A DNA stretch of 64,000 bases. Source: Spirochaetaceae bacterium. GTDB lineage: Bacteria > Spirochaetota > Spirochaetia > DSM-27196 > PWMO01. Both the position numbers and the translations under genes were made by a program. The notes under the pieces were generated by a model that ran no database searches, was not told where the DNA came from, and was given only the letters and a program-made list of their open reading frames with translations. The first letter of the stretch is position 1. Every line of letters starts with the position of its first letter. Where the stretch lies: positions 35,991 through 99,990 of the forward strand of contig RECP01000056.1 in the NCBI GenBank assembly GCA_007693945.1, in the 5' to 3' direction. Positions 18,118-26,790 of this stretch are shown here, piece by piece.

Positions 18118-20004
18118 TCAGGCGTGCAACTGCTGCAGCAGCTCGTGAAACCGCTGCTCGGAGATGATGCTGACTCCGAGCACACGCGCTTTCCGGAGCT
18201 TGCTGGTGTTGGCATCGGGATCACTGGTGACCAGCCAGGTGAGGCCCTCGCTGACACTGCCTCTGGGAATCCCGCCGTATCTTCTCACCAGCTCTTCGGC
18301 CTCTGAGCGTTTCATGGATGTCAGTGCGCCGGTAAAGCAGAAGCTCTGTCCCGCCAGGGCGCGCGACTCGATGCTGTTTCCAATACTGATCATCCCGGTT
18401 TGCAGCACTCGCTGCATCTCCTCGTAGAGCAGCCGAACCCCCTCTACCAGTGCGCCGGCGGTAGCCTCTCCTATGCCTTCGGTTTGCTCCGCCAGCCGGG
18501 CCGGCTCGGCGTCGCGCAGCGCCTCGAGACTGTCGTATCCCGAACGGACCGCCTTTTCGACAATCAGCGCGCCGATACCCTCGATGTTGAAGCCGGCAAC
18601 AAAGCGCGCCAGCGACACCTCCGAAACCGCAAAGAGATTTCGCAACGCGCGCCTGGCGATCCCCTCGCCCATGCGCTCCAGTTCAACGATATCTGCTTCC
18701 GTCAGCGAGTAGAGATCGTGAATCCGCCGCACGCGGCCGGCATCAAACAGCTTCTGAAGCAGTACCGGACCGAAGTCCTTGATGTCCAGCACTTCGATCC
18801 ACTTCCTGACCCGGTGCAGAGCACGCTTGGCACACTGCATGTTGGGACAGTAGAGCCGAGTTCCCTCATCCGCCAGGGTACTGCCGCACGTGCCGCAGAC
18901 CGTGGGAACCGTAATCTCGCGCGCATCCTGCGGGTTCTCTACCAGCGCTTCGATCTTGGGTATGATCTCGCCGCGCTTGGTAATGCGCACGGTAGAACCG
19001 ATTCTGAGACCCATCTCACGGATCAGGCGCGGATTGGCCAGATTGGCGCGCCTGACGGTGGTCCCCGCCAGTCGCACCGGATCGGTTACGGCGATCGGGG
19101 TGTAGATGTGACCCGATTCGCTCCAGATCACCTCGCGCACAACGGTAGTCTGCTCCTCGAGCGCAAACTTGAACGCAATCTGCTTCTCGGGTCGCGCCCG
19201 GCGCACGTCGTCAGGATCGATTTCGAGTCCCTTGACTACCAGACCGTCGATATCGAAATCGAGCGTCTCCCGCTGCCGGGTGATCTCGTCGCGATAGACG
19301 ATCACATCGTTGACGGTGGGGCATTGCCGGTACTCAACGACCCGGAACCCCTGCCGGGCCAGCCACTCGAGCTTGCTGACTTCATCGTCAAAGAAGAGAT
19401 CATCTTCCTCGTGGACCGCGTCGTAGCAGATGATCTGCAGCCGTTCCGCGCCACGGCCGTCCTTACGCTTCATAACGCCGTTGGCGGCGTTGCGGCAATT
19501 GGCCTTATCGGGGTAGAACTCGCGGTGCACAGTGCGTGACATCATCACCTCGCCACGGACGCCGCCGCTGAATCCGGGCGTAATCCGCGGCGGCACGCCC
19601 TGCATACGGCCGACGTTGGCGGTGATGTCGTCACCCGTGCGGCCGTCGCCGCGGGTGATCCCGTAGAGGAAACGGCCGTCGCGGTACTGCAGCTCAATAC
19701 TGGCGCCGTCCATCTTGAACTGCGCGATGTAGACCGGATGCTCAACCCGCGAAGCCCATCTCAGAAACGCTTCAGCATCCGCGGCCTTGTCCTGACTGTG
19801 CATCGGCATCAGATGAGCGCGTTTGGCGAACCGGTCGGACTGGTCGGCACCCACTGTCTCGAGAATCGGGCTATCGGGTTTGAGCCGCTTGAGCTCATCC
19901 CAGAGCTGATCGAACTCGGCATCGGAGATCTCCGGTTCGTGATTGTAGTACAGGTCCTGATGGTGACGAATCAGACGCTCCAGCTCTTTGACTCGATCTG
20001 TCAT
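18118..20004 (-). CDS. ligA: NAD-dependent DNA ligase
   Basis: The protein seals nicks in DNA replication and repair using NAD+. Its 628 residues are slightly short of the usual 670. The AMP-accepting Lys lies in FKMDGASIELQY (KxDG), followed by the adenylation and OB domains, a four-Cys zinc finger (CGTCG then CPNMQCAK), HhH repeats, and a C-terminal BRCT domain starting at GQSFCFTGAL. The KMDG/IELQY form differs from the common KLDGLAV form and resembles spirochaete ligases. It is divergent from thpR with only 20 bases between starts, so the promoters overlap the genes. Confidence 0.95.
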   Translation of the reverse strand: MTDRVKELERLIRHHQDLYYNHEPEISDAEFDQLWDELKRLKPDSPILETVGADQSDRFAKRAHLMPMHSQDKAADAEAFLRWASRVEHPVYIAQFKMDGASIELQYRDGRFLYGITRGDGRTGDDITANVGRMQGVPPRITPGFSGGVRGEVMMSRTVHREFYPDKANCRNAANGVMKRKDGRGAERLQIICYDAVHEEDDLFFDDEVSKLEWLARQGFRVVEYRQCPTVNDVIVYRDEITRQRETLDFDIDGLVVKGLEIDPDDVRRARPEKQIAFKFALEEQTTVVREVIWSESGHIYTPIAVTDPVRLAGTTVRRANLANPRLIREMGLRIGSTVRITKRGEIIPKIEALVENPQDAREITVPTVCGTCGSTLADEGTRLYCPNMQCAKRALHRVRKWIEVLDIKDFGPVLLQKLFDAGRVRRIHDLYSLTEADIVELERMGEGIARRALRNLFAVSEVSLARFVAGFNIEGIGALIVEKAVRSGYDSLEALRDAEPARLAEQTEGIGEATAGALVEGVRLLYEEMQRVLQTGMISIGNSIESRALAGQSFCFTGALTSMKRSEAEELVRRYGGIPRGSVSEGLTWLVTSDPDANTSKLRKARVLGVSIISEQRFHELLQQLHA

Positions 20005-20024
20005 GGCACGCTACTATAGCATCG

Positions 20025-20729
20025 ATGGAGCGCAAACGGCTATTCCTGGCGATTAAGCCGCCGCCGGAAATCTGCCAGACGATCGCCGCGACGGCCGAAG
20101 GTGCGCTGCGGCCGCCGCGACACGACGCCGGCGCTCCGGGCGCGCGCCCCGCGCTGAAACTGATCGCGACGGCCAATCTTCATATCACGCTGCTGTTTCT
20201 GGGCGATACCCCGGTTGAGCGCATCGCCGACATCCACAGAGCCGTCACCCCGCACGCCGAGCGCCGGCAGCCGTTTCGGCTGTCGCTGGCGGCCTTCGGC
20301 TGCTTTCCCTCGCCGCGCAATCCGCGCGTGGTCTGGATCGGACTGGCCGATCCGGCGGCGGTACTGGGCGCCTTGCAGGCCGACATCCGTGACGCATTGG
20401 GAACTGCCGGATTCACGCTCGAGAACCGCCCGTTCCGAGCCCACATAACGGCCGCTTACGTCAGGCGTGACGCACGGCAAGCAGCCGCTGCGGTACGCGC
20501 TTTCCTGCAGCGCGCCAACAACGCACTGCAGCTGCCGGCGCCGCACTTCACGGCACGTGAGATCCGGCTGTATGAAAGCGAACTCCGGCCCTCGGGCGCA
20601 CGGCACCACACGCTATGGTCGATCGATCTGCAGCGCTGCGCCGCCGGAAACGCAGCCGGAACACAAAAAAAGCCTCCTCCCGACGCGGCGGAGGAGGCTG
20701 AGGAGGCGCCCCCGGAGGAAAGGAGGTAG
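20025..20729 (+). CDS. thpR: RNA 2',3'-cyclic phosphodiesterase (2H/LigT family)
   Basis: Both HxTx motifs of the 2H phosphoesterase superfamily are present: HITL in ANLHITLLFLG and HITA in FRAHITAAYV. The enzyme opens 2',3'-cyclic phosphates on RNA to 2'-phosphates. The first 200 residues cover the family; the last 30 (Pro/Glu-rich, ending in PPEERR) are encoded by DNA that forms a minus-strand terminator and the base of a second hairpin, so this tail is probably not a functional domain. ATG 20025 leaves 20 bases to the divergent ligA. Confidence 0.88.
   Translation: MERKRLFLAIKPPPEICQTIAATAEGALRPPRHDAGAPGARPALKLIATANLHITLLFLGDTPVERIADIHRAVTPHAERRQPFRLSLAAFGCFPSPRNPRVVWIGLADPAAVLGALQADIRDALGTAGFTLENRPFRAHITAAYVRRDARQAAAAVRAFLQRANNALQLPAPHFTAREIRLYESELRPSGARHHTLWSIDLQRCAAGNAAGTQKKPPPDAAEEAEEAPPEERR
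20664..20699 (-). terminator. Rho-independent terminator for leftward transcription
   Basis: On the minus strand a 10-bp GC-rich stem (20699-20690 with 20680-20671, AGCCTCCTCC / GGAGGAGGCT) with a 9-base loop is followed at once by a run of seven T (20671-20665). It would end transcription coming from lipA. It lies inside the 3' end of thpR, which runs the other way. Confidence 0.8.
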
Positions 20730-20741
20730 AAACCTCCGGGG
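20710..20741. other. 9-bp hairpin with AAAGGAGGT in the loop
   Basis: CCCCGGAGG (20710-20718) pairs with CCTCCGGGG (20733-20741) around the loop AAAGGAGGTAGAAA. The loop matches the one at 9860-9877 while the stem sequence differs, as expected for a structured RNA with a conserved loop. On the minus strand the loop is a C/U-rich anti-Shine-Dalgarno (TACCTCCTTT), directly upstream of the terminator at 20664-20699, so it may be part of the lipA 3' UTR or of a small RNA. Confidence 0.55.
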
Positions 20742-20742
20742 A

Positions 20743-20856
20743 CTAAAACCAAAATCCGATGGAGGCAGAAAAAGACATCTGTTCCTGGTATGAATAACCA
20801 CGCAGCGCGCCAAAGGTAACAGAATTTCGAAACCTGGATCCGAGCAAGGTCCGCAT
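20743..20856 (-). pseudogene. Possible C-terminal remnant of an outer-membrane beta-barrel protein
   Basis: Downstream of lipA on the same strand, a short frame ends in YSYQEQMSFSASIGFWF followed by TAG. Alternating hydrophobic residues and a terminal Phe are typical of the last strand of an outer-membrane barrel. The frame is open up to the lipA stop, with no convincing start or signal peptide; ATG 20856 is the only internal Met that gives most of it. It may be a gene fragment or chance; no family can be named. Confidence 0.25.
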
Positions 20857-20922
20857 GCCGCCGACACCGCAGTCGTGCGGTCCCGGGCAGAAGCTTCGCC
20901 CGGCTTCCACAGGCGGCAGCGG

Positions 20923-21846
20923 CTACACGTCTTGCGCCGCGGCGCCGCGGTAGAGTGGATGCACCCGCCGGCGGTAACTCTCATACTGCTCGCCGGCGTG
21001 ATAGGATGAGCGTACCAGCGGACCGGCCTCGCAGTGGTCAAATCCTTTCTCCAGCGCGCGCTGCTTGAGCTCGGCGAACTCGTCGGGCGTCCAGTACCGC
21101 CGCACCGGTATGTGGGTCTTTGAGGGTTGCAGGTACTGTCCGAGGTTCATCACCGTAACCCCGTTTTCCAGCAGATCATCCATCGACTGCAGTACCTCTT
21201 CACGGGTCTCTCCCAGCCCGAGCATCATGCTCGATTTGACCACCGCCTCGGGGTCAAGTTGACCGGCGATACGCAGGAAGGCCAGGGAGCGATCGTAATC
21301 CGACCGTGACCGTACAAGGCGGGTCAGCCGGCGGGTCGTCTCGATATTATGACTCATGATCTCGGGCCGGCTCCGGCTCACAATTTCGATACTGTGGCGA
21401 TCGCCCATCAGGTCGGATGACAGCACCTCCACCGAGCAGTCCGGTGCCTGCCGGTGGATCTCGCGTACGGTGGCGGCCAGTACGGCTGCACCACCGTCAT
21501 CGAGGTCGTCGCGGTTAACCATCGTGATTACGACGTGGCGCAGTTGCATATCGACAACTGATTCGGCCACACGCCCCGGTTCGCCCCAATCCACGGCGCC
21601 CGGAAGCCCGGTCTTGACGGCACAGAAACGGCAACGCCGGGTGCACGTATCACCGAGAATCATGAAGGTCGCGGTGCGATAATCTCCCCAGCATTCATGA
21701 ATGTTGGGACACCGGGCCTCCTCACAGACCGTGTTGAGCTGTCTGGAACGCATCATGTGCTTCAGATGCCGATAACTCTCGGTTGTATTGAGATGGGTTC
21801 GCAGCCAGTGCGGCTTGCGTTGCGTCGGTCGGTCGGCAGTACTCAT
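20923..21846 (-). CDS. lipA: Lipoyl synthase
   Basis: The radical-SAM enzyme inserts two sulfurs into octanoyl groups on lipoyl domains. The 307 residues include the auxiliary-cluster cysteines in [13 protein letters not shown] and the SAM-cluster CxxxCxxC as CTRRCRFC, plus the family's RSSYHAGE near the C-terminus. Possible clients are the lipoyl domain of the E1-KAS III fusion and any other 2-oxoacid dehydrogenase or GcvH. No lipB or lplA is adjacent. ATG 21846 leaves 99 bases to the divergent FNR gene. Confidence 0.95.
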   Translation of the reverse strand: MSTADRPTQRKPHWLRTHLNTTESYRHLKHMMRSRQLNTVCEEARCPNIHECWGDYRTATFMILGDTCTRRCRFCAVKTGLPGAVDWGEPGRVAESVVDMQLRHVVITMVNRDDLDDGGAAVLAATVREIHRQAPDCSVEVLSSDLMGDRHSIEIVSRSRPEIMSHNIETTRRLTRLVRSRSDYDRSLAFLRIAGQLDPEAVVKSSMMLGLGETREEVLQSMDDLLENGVTVMNLGQYLQPSKTHIPVRRYWTPDEFAELKQRALEKGFDHCEAGPLVRSSYHAGEQYESYRRRVHPLYRGAAAQDV

Positions 21847-21945
21847 CGCTGGTCCCTGCCGCTACTATAGCGAATCGACGGCCGAAAGGAAACCGCTGCG
21901 GCGCTTAATGTTGACTGTCAAGATCAGTTTCTTCATACTCAACCC

Positions 21946-22617
21946 ATGAGTACAGCTGCACCTCGCGGCCGGGGTGTCACTCACGCCGTAGAGCTGGTGC
22001 GCGACCTGGGCGCGGATACGTTTGTGATTCGGCTGCAACGCAACCAACTGGCGTTTCAGCCCGGACAGTACATCACCGTGGGGCTGCCCGGTGAAACGGA
22101 TGCACGCGAATACTCGATCTACTCGGCGCCTGAAGACGACTACCTCGAGATTCTGGTCAAGAGAGTTGACGGCGGCTACATCTCGCCGCGGTTACGACGC
22201 GTGCAACCGGCGCAGTTGCTGAACGTTGACGGACCGTTCGGGTTCTTCACCATCGCAGAGACCGAACGCCTTGCTTCGCGCTTCTACTTTGTTGCCACCG
22301 GAACCGGTATCGCACCGTTTCACAGCTTCACCCGCGCTTACCCCGCAATCGATTACACGCTGCTGCACGGGGTCCGGCACACCAGCGAGCGCTATGAAAT
22401 GTACAGCTACGACCGCTCACGCTACGTCGCGTGCATCTCGCGCCGCCGGGATGGTGATTTCACCGGACGCGTCACCGACTGGCTGCGCCGCTACCCGGTG
22501 CAGCCTGATGCGCTCTGTTACCTTTGCGGCAACTGCGATATGATTTACGAAGCCTTTGACATTCTCAAGGATCATGGCGTTCCCGCGGAACGCCTGTTTG
22601 CCGAGGTGTACTTCTGA
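21946..22617 (+). CDS. Ferredoxin/flavodoxin-NADP+ reductase family protein
   Basis: The 223 residues comprise an FAD-binding beta barrel with REYSIYSAP (family RxYS motif) and an NADP-binding domain with ATGTGIAPFHSF, then LCGNCDMI, ending in the aromatic-rich AEVYF typical of FNRs. It passes electrons between NADPH and ferredoxin or flavodoxin in the cytoplasm. Its stop overlaps the miaB start (TGATG), so it is translationally coupled to two radical-SAM methylthiotransferases and may supply their low-potential electrons; that role is inferred. Confidence 0.85.
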   Translation: MSTAAPRGRGVTHAVELVRDLGADTFVIRLQRNQLAFQPGQYITVGLPGETDAREYSIYSAPEDDYLEILVKRVDGGYISPRLRRVQPAQLLNVDGPFGFFTIAETERLASRFYFVATGTGIAPFHSFTRAYPAIDYTLLHGVRHTSERYEMYSYDRSRYVACISRRRDGDFTGRVTDWLRRYPVQPDALCYLCGNCDMIYEAFDILKDHGVPAERLFAEVYF

Positions 22618-24002
22618 TGTTGCAATACTGCCTGGTACCGCTTGGTTGCCAGATGAATCTCTCTGATTCGGAGCGCATCCGGACCGTACTCGAGTCGATG
22701 GGTTTCGAACGCACCGACGATGAGAGCCGGGCCGACCTGCTGGGCATTGTAGCCTGCTCGGTACGTCAGAAGGCAATCGACAAGGTATACGCCAGGATCC
22801 ACAAGTGGAACCAATGGAAGAACCGGCGCGCGCTGCTGACGTTTATCTCCGGCTGTATCCTGCCCTCCGACCGCGAGAAACTCCTGCGGCGCTTCGACCT
22901 GCTGTTCACGATCAACGAACTGCCTCAGCTGCCGGACATGATCCGCCAGTACGGGGTGGTGACACCGCTTGCCGGCGTCCCGCAACAATCATCCGGAGAA
23001 GAGGGCATACCGCCGCCGGGAATCGACGACCAAAGCACCGGCTACTGGCACATCAGACCGACCTACTCGTCGAGTTTCGAGGCCTACGTTCCCATCCAGA
23101 ACGGCTGCGACAAGTTCTGTACGTTCTGCGCGGTGCCCTACACCCGCGGACGCGAGGTCTCGCGGCCGTCCGGGGAAATCCTGGCCGAAGTCGAACGTCT
23201 GGTTCAACACGGCTACCGTTCAATCACGCTGCTGGGCCAGAACGTCAACTCGTACGGCCAGGACCGCAACAGCCAGGAGATCGGCTTTGCCGAACTGCTG
23301 CGTCGCATCGGACAGCTCGGACGGCGGTTTGAGGAGCCATTCTGGCTCTACTTCACCTCACCGCACCCGCACGATATGAGCGATGAAGTCATCGACGTGA
23401 TTGCCGAATACCCCTGCCTCGCAAAACAGATTCACCTTCCGCTGCAGTCCGGCGACGACAGGGTTCTGATCCGCATGAACCGCAACTACCGCGTGAGCCG
23501 CTACCACCGCGTGGTGGAGAAGATCCGTGCAACCATACCGCAGGCTACGCTCTTTACCGATATCATCGTGGGCTTCAGCGGTGAAACTGAAGAACAGTTC
23601 CAGAACACCGTAGCTGCAATGCGCGAATTGCGCTTCAACATGGCCTATGTCGCCATGTACTCGCCGCGCCCCGGTGCCGCGAGTTCTCGCTGGGCCGACG
23701 ACGTGCCGCACGAAGAGAAGCGGCGGCGGCTGCACCTGCTTTCTGATGTGCTGCACGAGACATCGGGCCGTTACAACCGGTCTCTGCTGGGAACGCGACA
23801 CACCGTGCTGGTCGAAGGCACGGACCGTAAACCGGGCTATCTTTCGGGCCGCACCGAAGGACGGCTTATCGTCCGCTTCGCCGGCGATGCGGTCATCGAA
23901 GGCAGCCACGCCGAGGTCTGCATAACCGAGGCTGCCCCGTTGTCGCTTACCGGAGAACTGATTGGCGTACGCCGGCCGGCTGCCGTCGGGGGCACTCGCT
24001 GA
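22617..24002 (+). CDS. miaB: tRNA-2-methylthio-N6-dimethylallyladenosine synthase
   Basis: This radical-SAM methylthiotransferase converts i6A37 of tRNAs to ms2i6A37. The 461 residues hold three N-terminal cluster cysteines (PLGCQMN, VACSVR, SGCIL), the SAM motif CDKFCTFC followed by AVPYTRG, the conserved PLQSGDDRVLIRMNR and a C-terminal TRAM domain (VLVEGTDR to the end). ATG 22617 overlaps the FNR stop by one base, and its own stop overlaps the mtaB ATG in the same way, which shows a coupled three-gene operon. Confidence 0.95.
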   Translation: MLQYCLVPLGCQMNLSDSERIRTVLESMGFERTDDESRADLLGIVACSVRQKAIDKVYARIHKWNQWKNRRALLTFISGCILPSDREKLLRRFDLLFTINELPQLPDMIRQYGVVTPLAGVPQQSSGEEGIPPPGIDDQSTGYWHIRPTYSSSFEAYVPIQNGCDKFCTFCAVPYTRGREVSRPSGEILAEVERLVQHGYRSITLLGQNVNSYGQDRNSQEIGFAELLRRIGQLGRRFEEPFWLYFTSPHPHDMSDEVIDVIAEYPCLAKQIHLPLQSGDDRVLIRMNRNYRVSRYHRVVEKIRATIPQATLFTDIIVGFSGETEEQFQNTVAAMRELRFNMAYVAMYSPRPGAASSRWADDVPHEEKRRRLHLLSDVLHETSGRYNRSLLGTRHTVLVEGTDRKPGYLSGRTEGRLIVRFAGDAVIEGSHAEVCITEAAPLSLTGELIGVRRPAAVGGTR

Positions 24003-25372
24003 TGCAGCCGCACCATGTCGCGCCGCAGAACCGCGCGTTGAGGCCGCACGACGACCGGCGCGTCGCCTTTCAGACCCTGGGGTGCCGCCTCAACCAGTTT
24101 GAGACCGACTCGCTGGCGGGCGCGTTCGAAAGCGCGGGCTATACTGTGGTGCCGTTCGAAGAGCCCGCCGAGGCCTATATCGTCAACACCTGTACCGTTA
24201 CCAACAAGGCGGACCGCAAGTCGCGCAACACCATAAACCGCGCAATGCGCCACAAGAGAGGTGTGGTCGTCGTAACCGGCTGCTTTGTTGAAAGCCACCG
24301 GCGGCAACTCGAAACGCATCCCGGGACCTTTGTGGTCGACAACGCCCGCAAGCGGCACGTCGTTGAGCTTGTCGACGCTCACCTGCGCGGAGAGATTCTG
24401 CATCCGCAGTCCCTCGACGTTGATTTGTTCGGTTACCCGGTTACCGCACCGATCTTCCGCACGCGCAGCATGGTCAAGATTCAGGACGGCTGCGACAACT
24501 TCTGCACCTTCTGCATTATCCCCTTCGTGCGCGGGCGCGCCCGAAGCCGCGATCCGCGGTCCATTCTCGAACACGCCCGTCGGGCGCTTGACAAAGGGTA
24601 CCGCGAAATCGTGATCACCGGCGTCAACGTCAGCCGCTATGATCACGGCCAGACCGGTTTCAGCGCTCTCGTTGAACAGATGCTCGAACTCGAAGGCAGC
24701 TATCGGCTGCGCATTTCGTCGATGGAGCCTGATTCGCTCGATGACCGTTTCTACGATCTGTTAAACCATCCGCGCATGTGCCCTCAGCTGCACCTCTGCC
24801 TGCAGAGCGGCAGCGACAGCGTTCTGCAGCAGATGCGCAGACAGTACAGCGTAGCTCAGTACAGGGCGATACTTGAGCGAATCCGCGCCCGCCGTCCGGA
24901 TTTCAACATCACCACTGACGTGCTGGTCGGGTTTCCCGGAGAGAGCGAAGCCGACTTCGAGTCTACCTGCGCGCTCTGCAACGAGATCGGCTTCGGCCAC
25001 ATCCACACCTTTGCGTACTCGAGGCGCAGCGGTACCCGCGCCGATCGCATGTCTGCTCAGATACCCGAGGTGGTCAAGCAACTGCGCTCCGAGCGCATCC
25101 GGGCAATCGCTGCCGACAGCAAACGGCGTTACCGACGCGGCTTTGTCGGCCGTACCCAGCAGCTGCTGGTAGAGCAGATCGATCCCCGGAGCGGCCTGGC
25201 GCGAGGCTACGGTGAACACTACCTGCCGCTGATAACGGACGCCGCCGGGCTCGAACGCAACAGCCTTGTAACGGTTGTGCTGCGCGATCTCGACGACGGT
25301 GACGATCCGCTGCTGCGCGCTACGGTGTTGAAATCAGTATCTGCCGGCGGCACGCAAAAGCCGGTCACGTAG
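24002..25372 (+). CDS. mtaB: tRNA (N6-L-threonylcarbamoyladenosine(37)-C2)-methylthiotransferase
   Basis: A second methylthiotransferase of 456 residues. Its N-terminus QTLGCRLNQFETDSL and NTCTVTNKADRKSR are MtaB-type rather than MiaB-type, followed by the SAM motif CDNFCTFC and IIPFVRGRARSR. It converts t6A37 to ms2t6A37 in ANN-decoding tRNAs. It is the last gene of the FNR-miaB-mtaB operon. Its 3' end overlaps by 39 bases the convergent gene for a Sua5-type enzyme, which makes the t6A precursor. Confidence 0.94.
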   Translation: MQPHHVAPQNRALRPHDDRRVAFQTLGCRLNQFETDSLAGAFESAGYTVVPFEEPAEAYIVNTCTVTNKADRKSRNTINRAMRHKRGVVVVTGCFVESHRRQLETHPGTFVVDNARKRHVVELVDAHLRGEILHPQSLDVDLFGYPVTAPIFRTRSMVKIQDGCDNFCTFCIIPFVRGRARSRDPRSILEHARRALDKGYREIVITGVNVSRYDHGQTGFSALVEQMLELEGSYRLRISSMEPDSLDDRFYDLLNHPRMCPQLHLCLQSGSDSVLQQMRRQYSVAQYRAILERIRARRPDFNITTDVLVGFPGESEADFESTCALCNEIGFGHIHTFAYSRRSGTRADRMSAQIPEVVKQLRSERIRAIAADSKRRYRRGFVGRTQQLLVEQIDPRSGLARGYGEHYLPLITDAAGLERNSLVTVVLRDLDDGDDPLLRATVLKSVSAGGTQKPVT

Positions 25373-26404
25373 CGCGCGTCCCATGCCGGCCGCCGGCGGC
25401 AGCTCGGCGATGATCGTTTCGCAACCGCCCTGATCGCAGGCGCGCAGGCAGCGGTAGAGTTCGCGCGCATAGTGATCCAGCGAGTCAAAACCAAACAGCA
25501 GGCTGCACCCGCGGTGCTGCACCTCCCCGGACTGCAGCGGGCGCAAAGCCAACAGCGCGGTGGCGCAGCCCCCGTAGCGGTCGAGCGCAACCGCGAGATC
25601 GGCGCGCTCGACTGCTATCAGGGCGGCCTCCGGCCGGTAGTGCCGGTACCGGGTTCCGGGTGCTTCAGCGGGTCCTTCAGCAGCGTCCAATGCGCCGTAT
25701 TCCGGACCGCTGCACAGTTCAACCGTAGCGCTGCCGGACTCTGCGCTGTTGCCTGCCGCGGCGTCCAATCGAGCGAGGTCGGCGATTGCCTCGCGCAGCA
25801 TCTCGCGCGTGACCGCCCCTTCGCGCAGCACGCGCACGCGACCGCTTTCGACTCGCACGACGGTCGACTCCAGCCCGATCTCGCAATCCGGCCCGCGCAC
25901 AATAGCCTCGACCCGGCCGTCCATGTGCTCCAGCGCGGAATCGAAATCGGTCGGACTCGGCCGCCCGGAGCGGTTGGCGCTCGGCGCGGCCACCGGAAAT
26001 CCGCAGTGAGTCAGGATGGCGCGGGCCACCGGACTGGACGGAATGCGTACCGCCACGCTGCACAGGCCCGCGGTAACCACGTCGGGAATGCGTTGCGACC
26101 GAGGTACGATGATGGTGAACGGTCCCGGCGAGAAGCGTTCCAGCAACAGGCGGGCGGCCGGCTCGATCCGCTGTGCCACCAGCGGCAGCTGATCCAGACC
26201 CGCCAGATGCACGATCAGGGGGTTGCCTGTGGGCCGCCCCTTGGCGGCAAAAATCCTCGAGCATGCCCGCGGGTCAAAGGCGTTGGCTCCCAACCCGTAG
26301 ACGGTTTCGGTGGGGAATACAACCAGGCCGCCCGCTCGCAGAATATCGGCAGCTCGCCAGGCGTGGGCCGGATCGAGGATGATGGTAGGATCACGCGCCG
26401 TCAC
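25334..26404 (-). CDS. L-threonylcarbamoyladenylate synthase (Sua5 type)
   Basis: The enzyme makes threonylcarbamoyl-AMP from threonine, bicarbonate and ATP, the first step of t6A37 synthesis. The N-terminal YrdC domain (about 1-205) shows PTETVYGLGANA, KGRPTGNPLIVHL and APSANRSGRPSPT. The extra C-terminal 150 residues are the Sua5 domain, so this is the long form (356 residues) rather than TsaC. It lies just downstream of the suf operon on the same strand and convergent with mtaB, so two t6A-pathway genes meet end to end. Confidence 0.93.
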   Translation of the reverse strand: MTARDPTIILDPAHAWRAADILRAGGLVVFPTETVYGLGANAFDPRACSRIFAAKGRPTGNPLIVHLAGLDQLPLVAQRIEPAARLLLERFSPGPFTIIVPRSQRIPDVVTAGLCSVAVRIPSSPVARAILTHCGFPVAAPSANRSGRPSPTDFDSALEHMDGRVEAIVRGPDCEIGLESTVVRVESGRVRVLREGAVTREMLREAIADLARLDAAAGNSAESGSATVELCSGPEYGALDAAEGPAEAPGTRYRHYRPEAALIAVERADLAVALDRYGGCATALLALRPLQSGEVQHRGCSLLFGFDSLDHYARELYRCLRACDQGGCETIIAELPPAAGMGRALRDRLLRAAGRY

Positions 26405-26415
26405 AACAGCGGTTA

Positions 26416-26718
26416 TTATAGCTTAACCCAGATGTAGCCGTCTTCGACCTTGACCGGAAAAGTTCTGACTCCACGCGTCGCCGGGAAATCCTTGACCGCG
26501 CCGCTGCGAATATCGAAGCGCGATCCGTGCTTGGGACAGTACACATCTCCGTTGACAACCATGCCCTCCGCCAGCTGCGAATACTCGTGCGAGCAGATGT
26601 TGTCAATCGCGTAGATGCCGTCGTCGAGCTTGAAGATCGCAACTTCCTTGCGACGGTGCACAAACTTGAAGGACCGCTGAAAATCCTCCACTGCTACTGC
26701 CTTCTGCCATTTGGCCAC
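26416..26718 (-). CDS. Rieske [2Fe-2S] ferredoxin, suf-associated
   Basis: A 100-residue single-domain Rieske protein with cluster ligands in ICSHEY (CxH) and YCPKHG (CxxH). Such non-heme-oxygenase-type ferredoxins are often found in suf operons, where they may act in electron supply or as carriers; the exact role is unproven. I chose GTG 26718, which gives MAKWQKAV and has GGGAGAG upstream; a longer frame starts at 26754. It is the last gene of the suf operon, 72 bases after sufD. Confidence 0.88.
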   Translation of the reverse strand: MAKWQKAVAVEDFQRSFKFVHRRKEVAIFKLDDGIYAIDNICSHEYSQLAEGMVVNGDVYCPKHGSRFDIRSGAVKDFPATRGVRTFPVKVEDGYIWVKL

Positions 26719-26790
26719 GGTAGGCTCTCCCTTGAGTGATGTACTGTGCCGCACATCGCGGCGCAGTTGCCGCAGTCAGGCGGGCGGCTG

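Noticed and set aside
18828..18843. TTGGCAC...TGC as a second sigma-54 promoter
   Set aside because: It lies inside ligA, and the spacing between GG and GC is too short for the -24/-12 pattern.
20730..20922. 4.5S, 6S or tmRNA gene between thpR and lipA
   Set aside because: Short hairpins are present, but none of the conserved sequence of these RNAs is seen, and a minus-strand peptide frame explains part of the region.
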